Shown here piece by piece: positions 36,094-45,619 of a stretch of 64,000 nt of DNA. The notes under the pieces are model-generated. The model worked only from the letters and a program-made list of their open reading frames with translations, had not been told where the DNA came from and made no database searches. Origin of the DNA: Chryseobacterium sp. G0162 (lineage in GTDB: Bacteria > Bacteroidota > Bacteroidia > Flavobacteriales > Weeksellaceae). The stretch lies in contig NZ_CP033922.1 in assembly GCF_003815715.1 (NCBI RefSeq), positions 4,512,001-4,576,000 on the forward strand, given 5' to 3'. The translations under genes were made by a program, and so were the position numbers. How positions within the stretch are numbered: position 1 is the stretch's first letter; each line of letters begins with the position of its first letter.

Positions 36094-37665
36094 TTAATTG
36101 TTAATAATACCAAATGGCTTCCATGTATTCGTTCCATCAGTTGTATTGACCCACCCAATTGGCATATTAACAGAAGGACCGGTATTCAGAATAATATCAC
36201 CTCGCTTCCAGTCAGGAGAAGAAACCGAAGGAAAAGTATCTGCATAAGTTATTTTTACTTTTCCCAAATGAAGAGAATCATTCAAGTTTTGATAGTAAAC
36301 CGTTCCCAGGTTGTCATTGGTAATAAAATTACCTGTAATATTGGGACTAATGTCAGATAAGCATTTATTGTGGGTAATGGTTGTCTTTAATCCGGAATCT
36401 GCTCTGATATCATATACTTTGAAATTTTTAATCGAATTTCCCCTTACATCATCATAAAGAGATTCTTTTCCCATAATATTAACGCCAATGGAGGTGTCAT
36501 CCGGTATTGCATTGTCGTAAATTAATATATCATTGTCAATAATTTTATTTCCTCTTGTAAATGAAGAATTCTTGACGCTATTGGCTAAATAGATTCCGTA
36601 TCCGGGGTGGGAAAGTGCAATGTAATTACTGTTAATATTCCAGTTATGGCTCTCTGCTCCAATCACAATTCCAATATGTCTGCAGAAATCAATCATACTG
36701 TTGAGTACATTAACGTGAGAAGTTTTTTCAGCGTAAATTCCCTGATAAACATTAAAGATAAAAGTATCAATAATTCTCCAGCCTTCTTGTGAAGTGCCTC
36801 CGTCAAAAAAGATACCTTTACTGTCAGGTATATCTATAAGTTCTTCCTCTCCTGTTTGCTGGTTTATTACTTTGACATCTATCGAAATGCTGGTATTGTT
36901 GGAAATTTCATTGTTCACGGAATTGTTTTTGATATGCATTCCTGTCTTGCAATTACCAATTTTTATAGTCTGAATTTGGGAAGACCAAAGATAATTTGCT
37001 TCCAGTCCTGTTTGATAACCATTGATGGCAAGATCTTTTAAAATAATATCATAAGCATGAACCTTCGGTGTTCCGATTATTTTAATACCTGTAAAACTAT
37101 TAGGGGTTGTTGTGTAAAGAGTTGCATTATAAATTCCGAATCCTTCCAAAACAGTACCAGAAGCATTGATTGTAATCTCTTGCCCATTAATAACAGTCTT
37201 GTATGCGTTAATGATAATACCATGATTATTATTGGTTATAAGAAAAGGAGGTAAATCTAATTGACTTTTAGTAGAGGAACCTGTAATTTTAATGGCTTTA
37301 TTGATCTGCAAAGGCTGATAAAGCATATATCTCCTGTTATCAAGCTTCAGAACCTGTCCGGCTTCCATTTCATCAATCAGCTTTTGGATTTCAACGGAAT
37401 CATCGGTCATACCATCTCCACGAACATCTGCAATTGTAATAGAAATATCATCAGTAATAATTCTTTTATAGTATGAAACCGGACCATTGCCGTTTTTTTT
37501 AATACGGTATAGGTATTTCCCGTCAGGAACAGGAAGATCTTGTTTTTTAAAATTGGCAACTTCACCACTGAAAGAATCAATCAAACTTACAATGTTAAGA
37601 TCCAAAGCAGGATCTGAAGATGAAAAAAAAGCATCAATGGTTAAGAGATTTAAATTGTTTGTCAT
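36094..37665 (-). CDS. Right-handed beta-helix (tailspike/pectate-lyase-3-like) protein
   Basis: A 523-residue protein without signal peptide. An N-terminal region is followed at about residue 78 by ADVRGDGMTDDSVEIQKLID, the usual opening of pectate-lyase-3 or phage tailspike beta-helices, and then about 300 residues of short strand repeats rich in Asn and Ile (NVLNSMIDFCRHIGIVIGA, N-S-N-Y-I-A-L-S-H-P-G-Y-G-I-Y). The C terminus has a compact domain ending W-K-P-F-G-I-I-N-N. No signal peptide and no phage gene are near, so it might be an injected or cell-surface-binding protein, or a remnant of a mobile element. The catalytic acids cannot be assigned by eye. Confidence 0.82.
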   Translation of the reverse strand: MTNNLNLLTIDAFFSSSDPALDLNIVSLIDSFSGEVANFKKQDLPVPDGKYLYRIKKNGNGPVSYYKRIITDDISITIADVRGDGMTDDSVEIQKLIDEMEAGQVLKLDNRRYMLYQPLQINKAIKITGSSTKSQLDLPPFLITNNNHGIIINAYKTVINGQEITINASGTVLEGFGIYNATLYTTTPNSFTGIKIIGTPKVHAYDIILKDLAINGYQTGLEANYLWSSQIQTIKIGNCKTGMHIKNNSVNNEISNNTSISIDVKVINQQTGEEELIDIPDSKGIFFDGGTSQEGWRIIDTFIFNVYQGIYAEKTSHVNVLNSMIDFCRHIGIVIGAESHNWNINSNYIALSHPGYGIYLANSVKNSSFTRGNKIIDNDILIYDNAIPDDTSIGVNIMGKESLYDDVRGNSIKNFKVYDIRADSGLKTTITHNKCLSDISPNITGNFITNDNLGTVYYQNLNDSLHLGKVKITYADTFPSVSSPDWKRGDIILNTGPSVNMPIGWVNTTDGTNTWKPFGIINN

Positions 37666-37878
37666 TTTTTTTTGTTTTTGGTGATTAATAAATAGGAAAT
37701 ACTCTTGCTAGAATGTATTGAGACAAAGATAAAATAGAGTAGCGACAGAACTTGACGTGTAATATTTTATTATAGAATAGTGTAAAGAGCTAGATTTTAA
37801 GTGAGTTATGATTAAAAAATATTTTTTGAATTCAGTTTTTTCTTACATTTATCATTCAACAACAAAAACAATATAACT

Positions 37879-38085
37879 ATGAAAAATGTAAGAAAAATTA
37901 CCAGAAGTGAAATGAAAACACTGACAGGAGGAATTGCAAAAGGAATGGTGAGATGTAAGGATCCCGATACTTGTACATTGAGATGGGGATGGCCTACAGG
38001 ATCTTCAAGTAATTGTGATGAAATGTCCATTATTTGTGGAGATGCACCGGCAGTTGATCCATGTGATTCGTCTTTATGTCCATAA
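37879..38085 (+). CDS. GG-leader peptide, 68 residues, six Cys
   Basis: The leader is MKNVRKITRSEMKTLTGG, ending in the double-Gly motif. The core has six Cys spaced C-x5-C-x13-C-x6-C-x8-C-x4-C. It differs from the arrays at 45433-49191 in spacing and in having a Trp-rich middle. Single gene with its own terminator. Function unknown; the leader predicts cleavage and export by a peptidase-containing ABC transporter. Confidence 0.85.
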   Translation: MKNVRKITRSEMKTLTGGIAKGMVRCKDPDTCTLRWGWPTGSSSNCDEMSIICGDAPAVDPCDSSLCP

Positions 38086-38091
38086 CCGTTT

Positions 38092-38121
38092 AAGAGTGTT
38101 TTTTCAACACTCTTTTTTTAT
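38092..38121 (+). terminator. Terminator of the GG-leader peptide gene
   Basis: AAGAGTGTT (38092-38100) pairs with AACACTCTT (38106-38114), followed by a run of T. Confidence 0.88.
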
Positions 38122-38173
38122 ACCTCTGTAAACGTGTATTTTAAACAGAATGTTAATTATTTATCCAATAAAA

Positions 38174-38202
38174 TTGTTTTTCATTAAAAATCACTATTTT
38201 TG
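38174..38202 (+). promoter_or_regulatory. Promoter of typA
   Basis: TTG (38174-38176), 18 bases, TATTTTTG (38195-38202), a textbook Bacteroidota promoter 19 bases before the start codon. Confidence 0.75.
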
Positions 38203-38220
38203 CACTCGTAAAAATCCTAT

Positions 38221-40026
38221 ATGCAAAACATTAGAAATATTGCGATTATCGCACACGTTGACCACGGGAAAACGACTTTGGTTGACAAAATCATCCACGC
38301 AACCAACATTTTCAGAGAAAATCAGGAGAGTGGAGAATTAATTATGGATAACAATGATCTTGAAAGAGAAAGAGGGATCACCATCTTATCCAAGAATATT
38401 TCTGTTACTTATAAAGACACTAAAATTAACGTAATTGATACTCCTGGTCACGCGGATTTCGGTGGAGAAGTAGAGAGAGTATTAAAAATGGCTGACGGAG
38501 TTATCCTGTTGGTGGATGCGTTCGAAGGACCAATGCCACAAACAAGATTCGTACTTCAGAAAGCTTTAGAATTAGGATTGAGACCATTAGTGGTTATCAA
38601 TAAAGTAGATAAACCAAACTGCCGTCCGGACGAAGTTCACGACCAGGTATTTGATTTATTCTTCAACCTTGAAGCTACTGAAGAGCAATTAGATTTCCCA
38701 ACATTCTACGGTTCTTCTAAGCAAGGTTGGTTCAACACTTCATTAGAACAAACTGAAGATATTTTACCATTATTAGATGGTATCTTAGAACATGTACCAG
38801 CTCCAAAAGTAACTGAAGGGAACCTTCAGATGCAGATTACTTCTCTTGATTTCTCTTCTTTCTTAGGAAGAATTGCAATCGGAAAAGTAACAAGAGGAGA
38901 GATCAAAGAATCTCAATGGATTGGTCTTGCACAGGCAGATGGAAAAGTGTTGAAAGGTAAAGTAAAAGAACTTTACGTTTTCGAAGGATTAGGAAAGAAA
39001 AAAGTAACTGAAGTTCAAGCTGGAGATATCTGTGCTGTAGTAGGTTTCGATGCATTCCAGATCGGTGACTCTTTCGTAGATCTTGAAAATCCTGAACCAT
39101 TGGAAAGAACAGCAATTGATGAGCCTACATTGAACATGACGTTCTCTATCAACAATTCACCTTTCTTCGGTAAAGACGGTAAATATGTTACTTCTAACCA
39201 CCTAAAAGAAAGATTAACTAAAGAATTAGAGAAAAACTTAGCATTAAGAGTTCAACAAACTGATGATGCTAACACGTTCTTGGTATTCGGTAGAGGTATT
39301 CTTCACTTATCTGTTTTGATTGAAACAATGAGAAGAGAAGGATATGAAATGACAATCGGTCAGCCACAGGTTATCCTAAGAGAAATTGACGGAGTAAGCT
39401 GTGAGCCTTACGAATCTTTAGTAGTTGACGTTCCTGAAGAATACGCATCAAGAGTTATCGACTTGGCAACTCAGAGAAAAGGTGACCTTCACATTATGGA
39501 AACAAAAGGAGAAATGCAGCACATGGAATTCGAGATTCCTTCAAGAGGTTTGATCGGACTTCGTTCTCAAATGCTGACTGCTACTGCTGGGGAAGCTATC
39601 ATGGCTCACCGTTTCACAGAATATAAGCCTTTCAAAGGAGCTATTCCAGGAAGAAACAATGGGGTATTGATCAGCAAAACTACAGGTCCTGCTACAGAAT
39701 ATTCTATCGCTAAATTACAAGACAGAGGTAAGTTCTTTGTTGATCCGGGTGAGGAAATCTACACAGGGATGATCATTGGAGAGCAAAATAAACCTGGAGA
39801 TCTTGTAGTAAACATCGTAGAAGCAAAACAGTTGAACAACATGAGAGCTTCTGGAAAAGATAAAGATACAGGGGTTGCACCAAAAATCTTATTCTCTCTT
39901 GAAGAGTGTATGGAATATATCCAGGCTGACGAAGCGATCGAGGTAACTCCAAACTTCATCAGAATGAGAAAGAAAATCCTTTCTGAAGAAGAAAGAAAAA
40001 GAGTTGAAAGATCAGCGAAAGCGTAA
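38221..40026 (+). CDS. typA: Ribosome-associated GTPase TypA/BipA
   Basis: A 601-residue translational GTPase. G motifs: AHVDHGKTT, the switch I R-G-I-T, DTPGHADF and NKVD. The usual domains II, III, V and the TypA-specific C-terminal domain follow; length is normal. It binds the ribosome and supports subunit assembly, cold and stress growth. Codon use is strongly biased, as expected of a well-expressed gene. It has its own promoter and a hairpin terminator. Confidence 0.97.
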   Translation: MQNIRNIAIIAHVDHGKTTLVDKIIHATNIFRENQESGELIMDNNDLERERGITILSKNISVTYKDTKINVIDTPGHADFGGEVERVLKMADGVILLVDAFEGPMPQTRFVLQKALELGLRPLVVINKVDKPNCRPDEVHDQVFDLFFNLEATEEQLDFPTFYGSSKQGWFNTSLEQTEDILPLLDGILEHVPAPKVTEGNLQMQITSLDFSSFLGRIAIGKVTRGEIKESQWIGLAQADGKVLKGKVKELYVFEGLGKKKVTEVQAGDICAVVGFDAFQIGDSFVDLENPEPLERTAIDEPTLNMTFSINNSPFFGKDGKYVTSNHLKERLTKELEKNLALRVQQTDDANTFLVFGRGILHLSVLIETMRREGYEMTIGQPQVILREIDGVSCEPYESLVVDVPEEYASRVIDLATQRKGDLHIMETKGEMQHMEFEIPSRGLIGLRSQMLTATAGEAIMAHRFTEYKPFKGAIPGRNNGVLISKTTGPATEYSIAKLQDRGKFFVDPGEEIYTGMIIGEQNKPGDLVVNIVEAKQLNNMRASGKDKDTGVAPKILFSLEECMEYIQADEAIEVTPNFIRMRKKILSEEERKRVERSAKA

Positions 40027-40060
40027 TCATTTCGATTTACAATCAATATCATATAGAAAA

Positions 40061-40087
40061 GCCTCGAATTTTTCGAGGCTTTTTTTC
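40061..40087 (+). terminator. Terminator of typA
   Basis: GCCTCGAA (40061-40068) pairs with TTCGAGGC (40072-40079), followed by a T run. Confidence 0.9.
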
Positions 40088-40153
40088 TAAAGAATAGGAA
40101 AAAATGTTTATTTTTTCACAACAATATCCAAAGTATTAAAATTTAATTTAAAG

Positions 40154-40161
40154 TAGTTTTG
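40154..40161 (+). promoter_or_regulatory. -7 box of the GHL10 gene
   Basis: TAGTTTTG, five bases before the ATG at 40167. No clear -33 element; a near-leaderless transcript would result. Confidence 0.4.
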
Positions 40162-40166
40162 CGGCT

Positions 40167-41780
40167 ATGAAAATGAGTAAACTAAAACTTATCGTTTTAA
40201 TGGGAGTTCTAGCGTCTTACAGCATCTCATGTTCTACTCAGAACAATGTAACAAAGACCCCTCCTGTTAAAAATACAACAAAACCTAATACCAATAATAC
40301 TACCAATCAGCCAAAACCTCCTGTAGCAGTAAAGCCTACACCGGGAACTTCAACGGAAGAAACATTCAGAACCAATCTTCCTGAAATTAACAGAGAATTC
40401 CGTGGTGCTTGGATTGCCAGTGTTGCCAATATCAACTGGCCATCTAAAAACAATCTTACAGTAGAGCAACAGAAAGAAGAAGCTATCAGTATGCTGGATA
40501 TGCTGAAAGATAATAACTTTAATGCTGCTATTTTTCAGATCAGACCTTCTGCAGATGCTTTATATACAAGTAATATAGAACCTTGGTCTTACTTTTTAAC
40601 CGGAGAAACAGGATCAGCACCTTATCCAAACTATGATCCGTTATTATTCTGGATCGAAGAAGCTCACAAAAGAGGACTGGAATTACACGTTTGGTTAAAT
40701 CCTTACCGTGCCCACCACACCAATGGAGGTAACGTCAATAAAATGTCAATGGCCAACAGAATGTCTGACATTGTGGTAAGATTAAAAAATGGGATGTACT
40801 GGTTTGATCCGGCTAACCCAAAAACACAGGATCATGTATCCAATGTAGTAAAGGATATCGTAAAAAGATATGACATTGATGCCATTCATTTTGATGATTA
40901 TTTTTATCCGTATGCTACTTACAACAAAGGAGCTGATTTTCCTGACTATGCTTCATGGAATGTTTATCAAAGCAATGGCGGAACTTTATCAAGAGCAGAC
41001 TGGAGAAGAGATAACGTAAATAAATTTGTAGAACGTATCTACAAAGAAATTCATGCAGAAAAAAATAATGTAAGATTTGGAATCAGCCCATTTGGAATCT
41101 GGAAGCCGGGATATCCGGCGGGAATTGTAGGATCTTCTCAGTTTGATGAGCTGTATGCGGATGCCAAATTATGGTTAAATAAAGGCTGGGTAGACTATTT
41201 TTCTCCACAATTGTACTGGCCGATTGATTCAAAAGGGCAGGGCTTCGAAGCATTGCTAAACTGGTGGCAATCAGAAAATACAATGAAACGTCACCTATGG
41301 CCAGGTTTGAATACTGTGGAGATTAAAACGTATGATCGTCCAACAGAAATCAAGAACCAAATTGATATCTCCAGAAAGATCCTCAAAAATGATGCAGGTG
41401 AAATCCACTGGAGTATTGCAGGATTGACTAAAAATCCGGGAATGCTGCCGACCCTGAAAAATGGACCTTACAGTGAAAAAGCATTAATTCCGAAATCGCC
41501 ATGGATCAAAACCGTTCCATTGCAGACACCCACCTTATTTATTAGTGATAACGGAAGTTTTGCACAGACAAGATGGAGTACAAAAAATGCTTCAGAAGTT
41601 TTTCAGTGGGTACTTTTCAGCCAGTATGACGGAGTATGGCAAACAGAAATTTTACCATTGGATACCCTTTTTAAAGATGTTCCTAAGTTCAAAAATGGTA
41701 AAAAGTTGAATGGAGTAGCGATCAAAGCTATTGACAGATTAGGAAACGAAAGTGATTATATGGCAAAAAAAGTCAAATAA
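40167..41780 (+). CDS. GHL10-family glycoside hydrolase-like lipoprotein
   Basis: A 537-residue lipoprotein (Cys22 in SYSISC), then a Pro/Thr/Asn-rich linker to about residue 65. The catalytic-type domain (about 70-400) begins with REFRGAWIASVANINWPSK and has A-I-F-Q-I-R-P-S-A-D, W-L-N-P-Y-R-A, I-H-F-D-D-Y-F-Y-P and W-V-D-Y-F-S-P-Q, the marks of GHL10 (formerly DUF187), a TIM-barrel glycosidase-like family. A small beta domain follows. It probably acts on a polysaccharide or cell-wall glycan at the cell surface; the substrate is unknown. Confidence 0.92.
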   Translation: MKMSKLKLIVLMGVLASYSISCSTQNNVTKTPPVKNTTKPNTNNTTNQPKPPVAVKPTPGTSTEETFRTNLPEINREFRGAWIASVANINWPSKNNLTVEQQKEEAISMLDMLKDNNFNAAIFQIRPSADALYTSNIEPWSYFLTGETGSAPYPNYDPLLFWIEEAHKRGLELHVWLNPYRAHHTNGGNVNKMSMANRMSDIVVRLKNGMYWFDPANPKTQDHVSNVVKDIVKRYDIDAIHFDDYFYPYATYNKGADFPDYASWNVYQSNGGTLSRADWRRDNVNKFVERIYKEIHAEKNNVRFGISPFGIWKPGYPAGIVGSSQFDELYADAKLWLNKGWVDYFSPQLYWPIDSKGQGFEALLNWWQSENTMKRHLWPGLNTVEIKTYDRPTEIKNQIDISRKILKNDAGEIHWSIAGLTKNPGMLPTLKNGPYSEKALIPKSPWIKTVPLQTPTLFISDNGSFAQTRWSTKNASEVFQWVLFSQYDGVWQTEILPLDTLFKDVPKFKNGKKLNGVAIKAIDRLGNESDYMAKKVK

Positions 41781-42348
41781 AGAAAAACTAAAGACCATAT
41801 TGTAAAGGTCATTAAAGTTTTAATAAATATAAAAGGGTTTAACTTAAAGTTGAACCCTTTTTTTATCTTTTTATTTGAACCTTTGCACAGAGAAGATGAA
41901 TCAGTTTCAAAGCCTGGAACCAAAGCAAAAAGAGATTATTTGAAGCTTTTGTGAAGGTTGCGCTTAAATAAAAATATCCTTATCTCCAGCTTTTGGAATT
42001 GATCCGAGAAAATCTAACATTTAATTTATCTATAGCTTTTGTCATTCTGAAAGAAGCTAAACGCAACTTGTTAAATCAATCGATGGAAATCAAAGATTGT
42101 AAACACTTAAGTGAACATTCTAGGCGTAGAACTTTCCAATTCCAATAACTAAAGTGTTAAAAATCTTTTGGTTAAGAAAATTGCAAAAATTTTATGCCGT
42201 TTTATTTTAGAATAACTATAAATTATTAGCTTAAAATAAAGAAAATCAGTATGATATATCTTGGTTTGAATTGGTTTTAAGTAAATTAAAAACCTTAGCG
42301 GAATCATTTTTGCATGATTAGTTTCATAATCACCAAAATATAACATTT
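41781..42348. other. Intergenic region after the GHL10 gene
   Basis: It contains the terminator of the upstream gene and otherwise no gene. Phrases such as gtcattctgaaagaagc near 42042 resemble worn intergenic repeats of flavobacteria, an impression that needs a genome comparison. Confidence 0.4.
41833..41866 (+). terminator. Terminator of the GHL10 gene
   Basis: Eleven-position stem with one mismatch (41833-41843 with 41849-41859), followed by seven T. Confidence 0.85.
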
Positions 42349-42900
42349 ATGAATACTAACAGACTTTCCGCAAAAGTGGAAAAAGCACTTAGTGACCAGA
42401 TGAACAAAGAAATTCATGCATCACACGTTTTTCTATCGTATGGAATTTGGGCCGATGACAAAGGCTATCAGGGTATTGCTAATTTTCTTTACCGTCATTC
42501 TCAGGAAGAAAGAAACCATTCGATCAAATTCATGGAGTACATTTTAAACAGAGGCGGAAAGCCAAAAGTAGCAGCGATTCCTGCTCCTCCAGCTGATCCC
42601 AAAAGCCTTACTGCGTGTTTTGACGGGGTTTTCAAACATGAGGTAGACAATACCACCGCCATTTATAAAATCGTAGACCTTGCCATGGAAGAAAAAGACT
42701 GGGCAACATGGAATTTTATGCAGTGGTTTGTACAGGAACAGATCGAAGAAGAAACACTGGCCCAAAACTTAATTGATAAATTAAAAATTGCAGGCGGAGA
42801 CCGTGCTACAGACGAATCATTATTCACTCTGGATATGGCAATGCAGTCAGCACCGAATGATGTTCCTCTGGCTCAGGAAGCTACCGGAAATAATCCATAA
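42349..42900 (+). CDS. ftnA: Ferritin (FtnA-type, non-heme)
   Basis: A 183-residue ferritin monomer that should assemble into an iron-storing 24-mer in the cytoplasm. The ferroxidase ligands are all in place: E21, E54, H57, E98 and Q131, each four residues later than in E. coli FtnA (E17, E50, H53, E94, Q127). The C-terminal tail has extra residues typical of the Bacteroidota form. Single gene with its own terminator. Confidence 0.95.
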   Translation: MNTNRLSAKVEKALSDQMNKEIHASHVFLSYGIWADDKGYQGIANFLYRHSQEERNHSIKFMEYILNRGGKPKVAAIPAPPADPKSLTACFDGVFKHEVDNTTAIYKIVDLAMEEKDWATWNFMQWFVQEQIEEETLAQNLIDKLKIAGGDRATDESLFTLDMAMQSAPNDVPLAQEATGNNP

Positions 42901-42931
42901 AAATCATCGGTGAAGTAAAAACTGTTTGAAA

Positions 42932-42960
42932 ATCTGTCAGAATGCTGACAGATTTTTTTA
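42932..42960 (+). terminator. Terminator of the ferritin gene
   Basis: Perfect nine-base stem (42932-42940 with 42945-42953) followed by six T. Confidence 0.92.
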
Positions 42961-42984
42961 TTATGAAACTCTCTTAAAATTCAC

Positions 42985-42992
42985 TATCTTTG
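42985..42992 (+). promoter_or_regulatory. -7 box of ychF
   Basis: TATCTTTG followed by CACGC, a good -7 box; the start codon is about 98 bases further, leaving a long 5' leader with repeats. Confidence 0.55.
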
Positions 42993-43035
42993 CACGCTGA
43001 AAGTTCATAAATCAACAACTAAGGTGAAAAACATT

Positions 43036-43080
43036 GAACCTTAAACCTTGAACTTCCAACCTTAAACCTTAAACTTTGAA
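43036..43080 (+). repeat. Imperfect 7-base tandem repeats in the ychF leader
   Basis: About six units of the type (G/A)AACCTT(A) fill the leader between promoter and ATG. They are direct, not inverted. They might affect translation or be a slippage-prone array. Confidence 0.7.
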
Positions 43081-43089
43081 TTTTACAAT

Positions 43090-44181
43090 ATGAAATGTGG
43101 AATTGTAGGCCTTCCGAATGTAGGTAAATCAACACTTTTTAACTGTCTGAGCAATGCAAAAGCTCAATCAGCGAACTATCCTTTCTGTACCATTGAACCA
43201 AACCTGGGAACAGTTTCAGTACCGGACCAGAGATTGTTTGAACTGGAGAAAATCGTAAAGCCTGAAAGAGTTTTACCAGCTGTAGTTGAAATCGTTGATA
43301 TTGCCGGTCTTGTAAAAGGTGCCAGCAAAGGAGAAGGATTGGGGAACCAGTTCCTGGCAAACATCCGTGAGTGTGAGGCAATCATCCACGTCTTAAGATG
43401 TTTTGATAACGGAAATATCGTTCACGTAGAAGGTTCAGTAGATCCTTTAAGAGATAAAGAAATTATTGATATTGAGCTTCAGTTGAAAGACCTTGAAACA
43501 GTAGGAAAAGCAGTTGAAAAAGCTAAAAAATTCATCAAATCCGGTAAGAAAGAAGATATCCTTACTTACGAAACCCTTCAGAATTTACAGAAATTTCTTG
43601 AAGATGGGAAAAATGCAAGAGAATTTGCGATGGATGATTTTACAAAGTCAATCATTGCTGAAGTTCAGCTTTTAACCAATAAACCGGTACTTTACGTTTG
43701 TAATGTAGATGAAAATTCTATCAAAAACGGAAACGAATGGATTGGAAAGATCGAAGAAATGGCTAAAAATGAAGGAGCAGAAGTAGTAGTATTAGCTGCT
43801 CAGATCGAAGCTGACATCAACGAACTTGAAACTTTCGAAGAAAGAGAAATTTTCCTTGATGAGCTAGGTCTTACAGAACCGGGAGTAAACCGTTTGATCA
43901 GAAAAGCTTATGATCTTTTAAAACTTCAAACGTATTTTACAGCTGGAGTAAAAGAAGTAAGAGCTTGGACTATCGGACAAGGATGGACAGCTCCTCAGGC
44001 AGCTGGGGTAATCCACACAGACTTTGAAAAAGGATTCATTCGTGCAGAAGTTATTAAGTATAATGACTATATGACATATGGTTCAGAAGTAAAAGTAAAA
44101 GAAGCTGGAAAACTTTCTGTAGAAGGTAAAGAATATATCGTTCAGGATGGTGACATCATGCACTTTAGATTCAATGTATAA
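43090..44181 (+). CDS. ychF: Ribosome-binding ATPase YchF (OLA1 family)
   Basis: A 363-residue Obg-like ATPase: P-loop GLPNVGKST, switch DIAGLVKGASKGEGLG and the ATP-specific N-V-D-E-N in the position of the GTPase NKxD motif, then a coiled coil and a C-terminal TGS domain. YchF binds the ribosome and 26S-like partners, and is linked to oxidative stress. Normal length. It has an unusual repeat-filled leader. Confidence 0.96.
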   Translation: MKCGIVGLPNVGKSTLFNCLSNAKAQSANYPFCTIEPNLGTVSVPDQRLFELEKIVKPERVLPAVVEIVDIAGLVKGASKGEGLGNQFLANIRECEAIIHVLRCFDNGNIVHVEGSVDPLRDKEIIDIELQLKDLETVGKAVEKAKKFIKSGKKEDILTYETLQNLQKFLEDGKNAREFAMDDFTKSIIAEVQLLTNKPVLYVCNVDENSIKNGNEWIGKIEEMAKNEGAEVVVLAAQIEADINELETFEEREIFLDELGLTEPGVNRLIRKAYDLLKLQTYFTAGVKEVRAWTIGQGWTAPQAAGVIHTDFEKGFIRAEVIKYNDYMTYGSEVKVKEAGKLSVEGKEYIVQDGDIMHFRFNV

Positions 44182-44212
44182 GAAAAAATATTAAAGTTAG
44201 TTTATAAAAAAG

Positions 44213-44244
44213 CGCTTCCATAATATAATTTGGGAGCGTTTTTT
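44213..44244 (+). terminator. Terminator of ychF
   Basis: CGCTTCC (44213-44219) pairs with GGGAGCG (44232-44238) including one G-T pair, followed by six T. Confidence 0.75.
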
Positions 44245-44267
44245 GCTTTTGTGAGAAAAACTGTACT

Positions 44268-45344
44268 ATGAAAATTATTTATTTTACGATTATTGTCTTC
44301 TTTTTTTCATGTTCAAAGCCTATTGAAGATAAGTGCTTCATAGATAAGATGAATACTGAAGATGTTGTGATACAGGTTGGAGATCCCCAATCTTATACGC
44401 TAAAACAAATTCTTGCAGAAAAACCTAATTATCTAGAAATTACCAATCTTACTACATACCGGGACTTTAAAACAGACAGAGCCGAATTTCGTCTTCCAAT
44501 AGCGGAGTTTGGAGAAAAGGGTGAAACAACTGAAACTAGCAATACAGTATTTGATGAAAAGTTTTCTGATCAGTTTGTATGTTTTGCAAAACAAAAGTCT
44601 GAAAATACCTTATATGGACTTGGGATGAACGGACTTGGATACTGGTTGCTAAAAATTGAAAATAATAAACCTTCTGTCTATTTTTTAGGGCTCAGTCCAA
44701 ACCTGTATTATTTCAATAAAATTCAGCGGAATCTGATTGTTGAGGGAGATTACCTCCATATTGAAGGAAGTCTGGTGAAAATCGATAATCCTATTGATCG
44801 TGGTGGGTACAAAAACTATTCAGTGATTGAAGATGGCAAATTGTTTAAAATTAAACTGAAAGATCTAATACAGGATTCCGATCAGGATGGTTACAATGAT
44901 ATTTTTGAGAATAGTTTTGGACTCAATCCCCATGAAAAAGATACAGATGGTGATGGAATCAATGATTTTGAGGATAAGAACCCTATGTTCAGATCATCAG
45001 ATAACAAATTCACCCGTCTTTATAATCAACTGGTTTCCGATACTTTTGTAGGGGCTGAAAAGTTGGATTATGAATTTCAGGTCTATCAAACAGACTGTGA
45101 ATATTTTCATCAAATCAATCCTCCTCAAAAGGTATTATTTGTACCTGAAGACAAAAAGAAGCAAACATATTACACCAAAGTTGCTGACATTATTGAAGAA
45201 ACAATTTCTCCAATACAGAAAAATAAAAAGAACCCGAACAGTTTTTATATTTATAAAGCAGGAGCTTTCTATAAAAATGATTATTCTGCAGATTATGAAA
45301 ACGGAAAGTGGGTGCTTAAAGTGGTTGGTGGATATGTTATTTAA
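44268..45344 (+). CDS. Lipoprotein with thrombospondin-type-3 calcium repeats
   Basis: A 358-residue lipoprotein (Cys15 in FFFSC). The middle has two TSP3-like calcium-binding repeats: DSDQDGYNDIFE and DTDGDGINDFEDKNP, with Asp at the ligand positions. The flanking domains are not recognised. In Bacteroidota such repeats often join surface domains. Single gene; it faces the minus-strand peptide array end to end. Confidence 0.82.
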   Translation: MKIIYFTIIVFFFSCSKPIEDKCFIDKMNTEDVVIQVGDPQSYTLKQILAEKPNYLEITNLTTYRDFKTDRAEFRLPIAEFGEKGETTETSNTVFDEKFSDQFVCFAKQKSENTLYGLGMNGLGYWLLKIENNKPSVYFLGLSPNLYYFNKIQRNLIVEGDYLHIEGSLVKIDNPIDRGGYKNYSVIEDGKLFKIKLKDLIQDSDQDGYNDIFENSFGLNPHEKDTDGDGINDFEDKNPMFRSSDNKFTRLYNQLVSDTFVGAEKLDYEFQVYQTDCEYFHQINPPQKVLFVPEDKKKQTYYTKVADIIEETISPIQKNKKNPNSFYIYKAGAFYKNDYSADYENGKWVLKVVGGYVI

Positions 45345-45368
45345 AATAATCTGATATTTCATGTACAA

Positions 45369-45402
45369 AAAACAAAAGCACTTTCAAACAAGTGAAAGTG
45401 CT
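45369..45402 (-). terminator. Terminator of the first Cys-rich peptide array
   Basis: Ten-base perfect stem (45377-45386 with 45393-45402). On the minus strand a T-rich tract follows. It ends the transcript started at the promoter 46425-46457. Confidence 0.82.
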
Positions 45403-45432
45403 CAAATTATAAAAATAACAAAAGGTTGATGT

Positions 45433-45588
45433 TTAGTCAAATGGTGGTTCAGGTACATACCAGCACTCCCTTTCGGTGCATCCTGTTCCTGTTATCATAC
45501 ATCGGCCGGTTTTATAATCTATACAAGAGTATGATCCGCCCATAATGGTTTTTAACGCTTTCTTATCTAATTTCTTTCCTTTATTCAT
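45433..45588 (-). CDS. GG-leader Cys-rich peptide, short type, 51 residues
   Basis: Last gene of the first array. I chose the ATG at 45586-45588 by alignment with the sister leaders (MNKGKKLDKKALKTIMGG); another ATG is two codons upstream, and a much longer frame only reads the neighbouring pseudogene in the wrong frame. The core C-x7-C-x6-C-x4-C ends in Y-V-P-E-P-P-F-D, like its sister at 46003. Function unknown; likely a secreted bacteriocin-like or signalling peptide. Confidence 0.8.
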   Translation of the reverse strand: MNKGKKLDKKALKTIMGGSYSCIDYKTGRCMITGTGCTERECWYVPEPPFD

Positions 45589-45619
45589 AGTCATTGAATT
45601 GTGTGAATCGTTAATGAAA

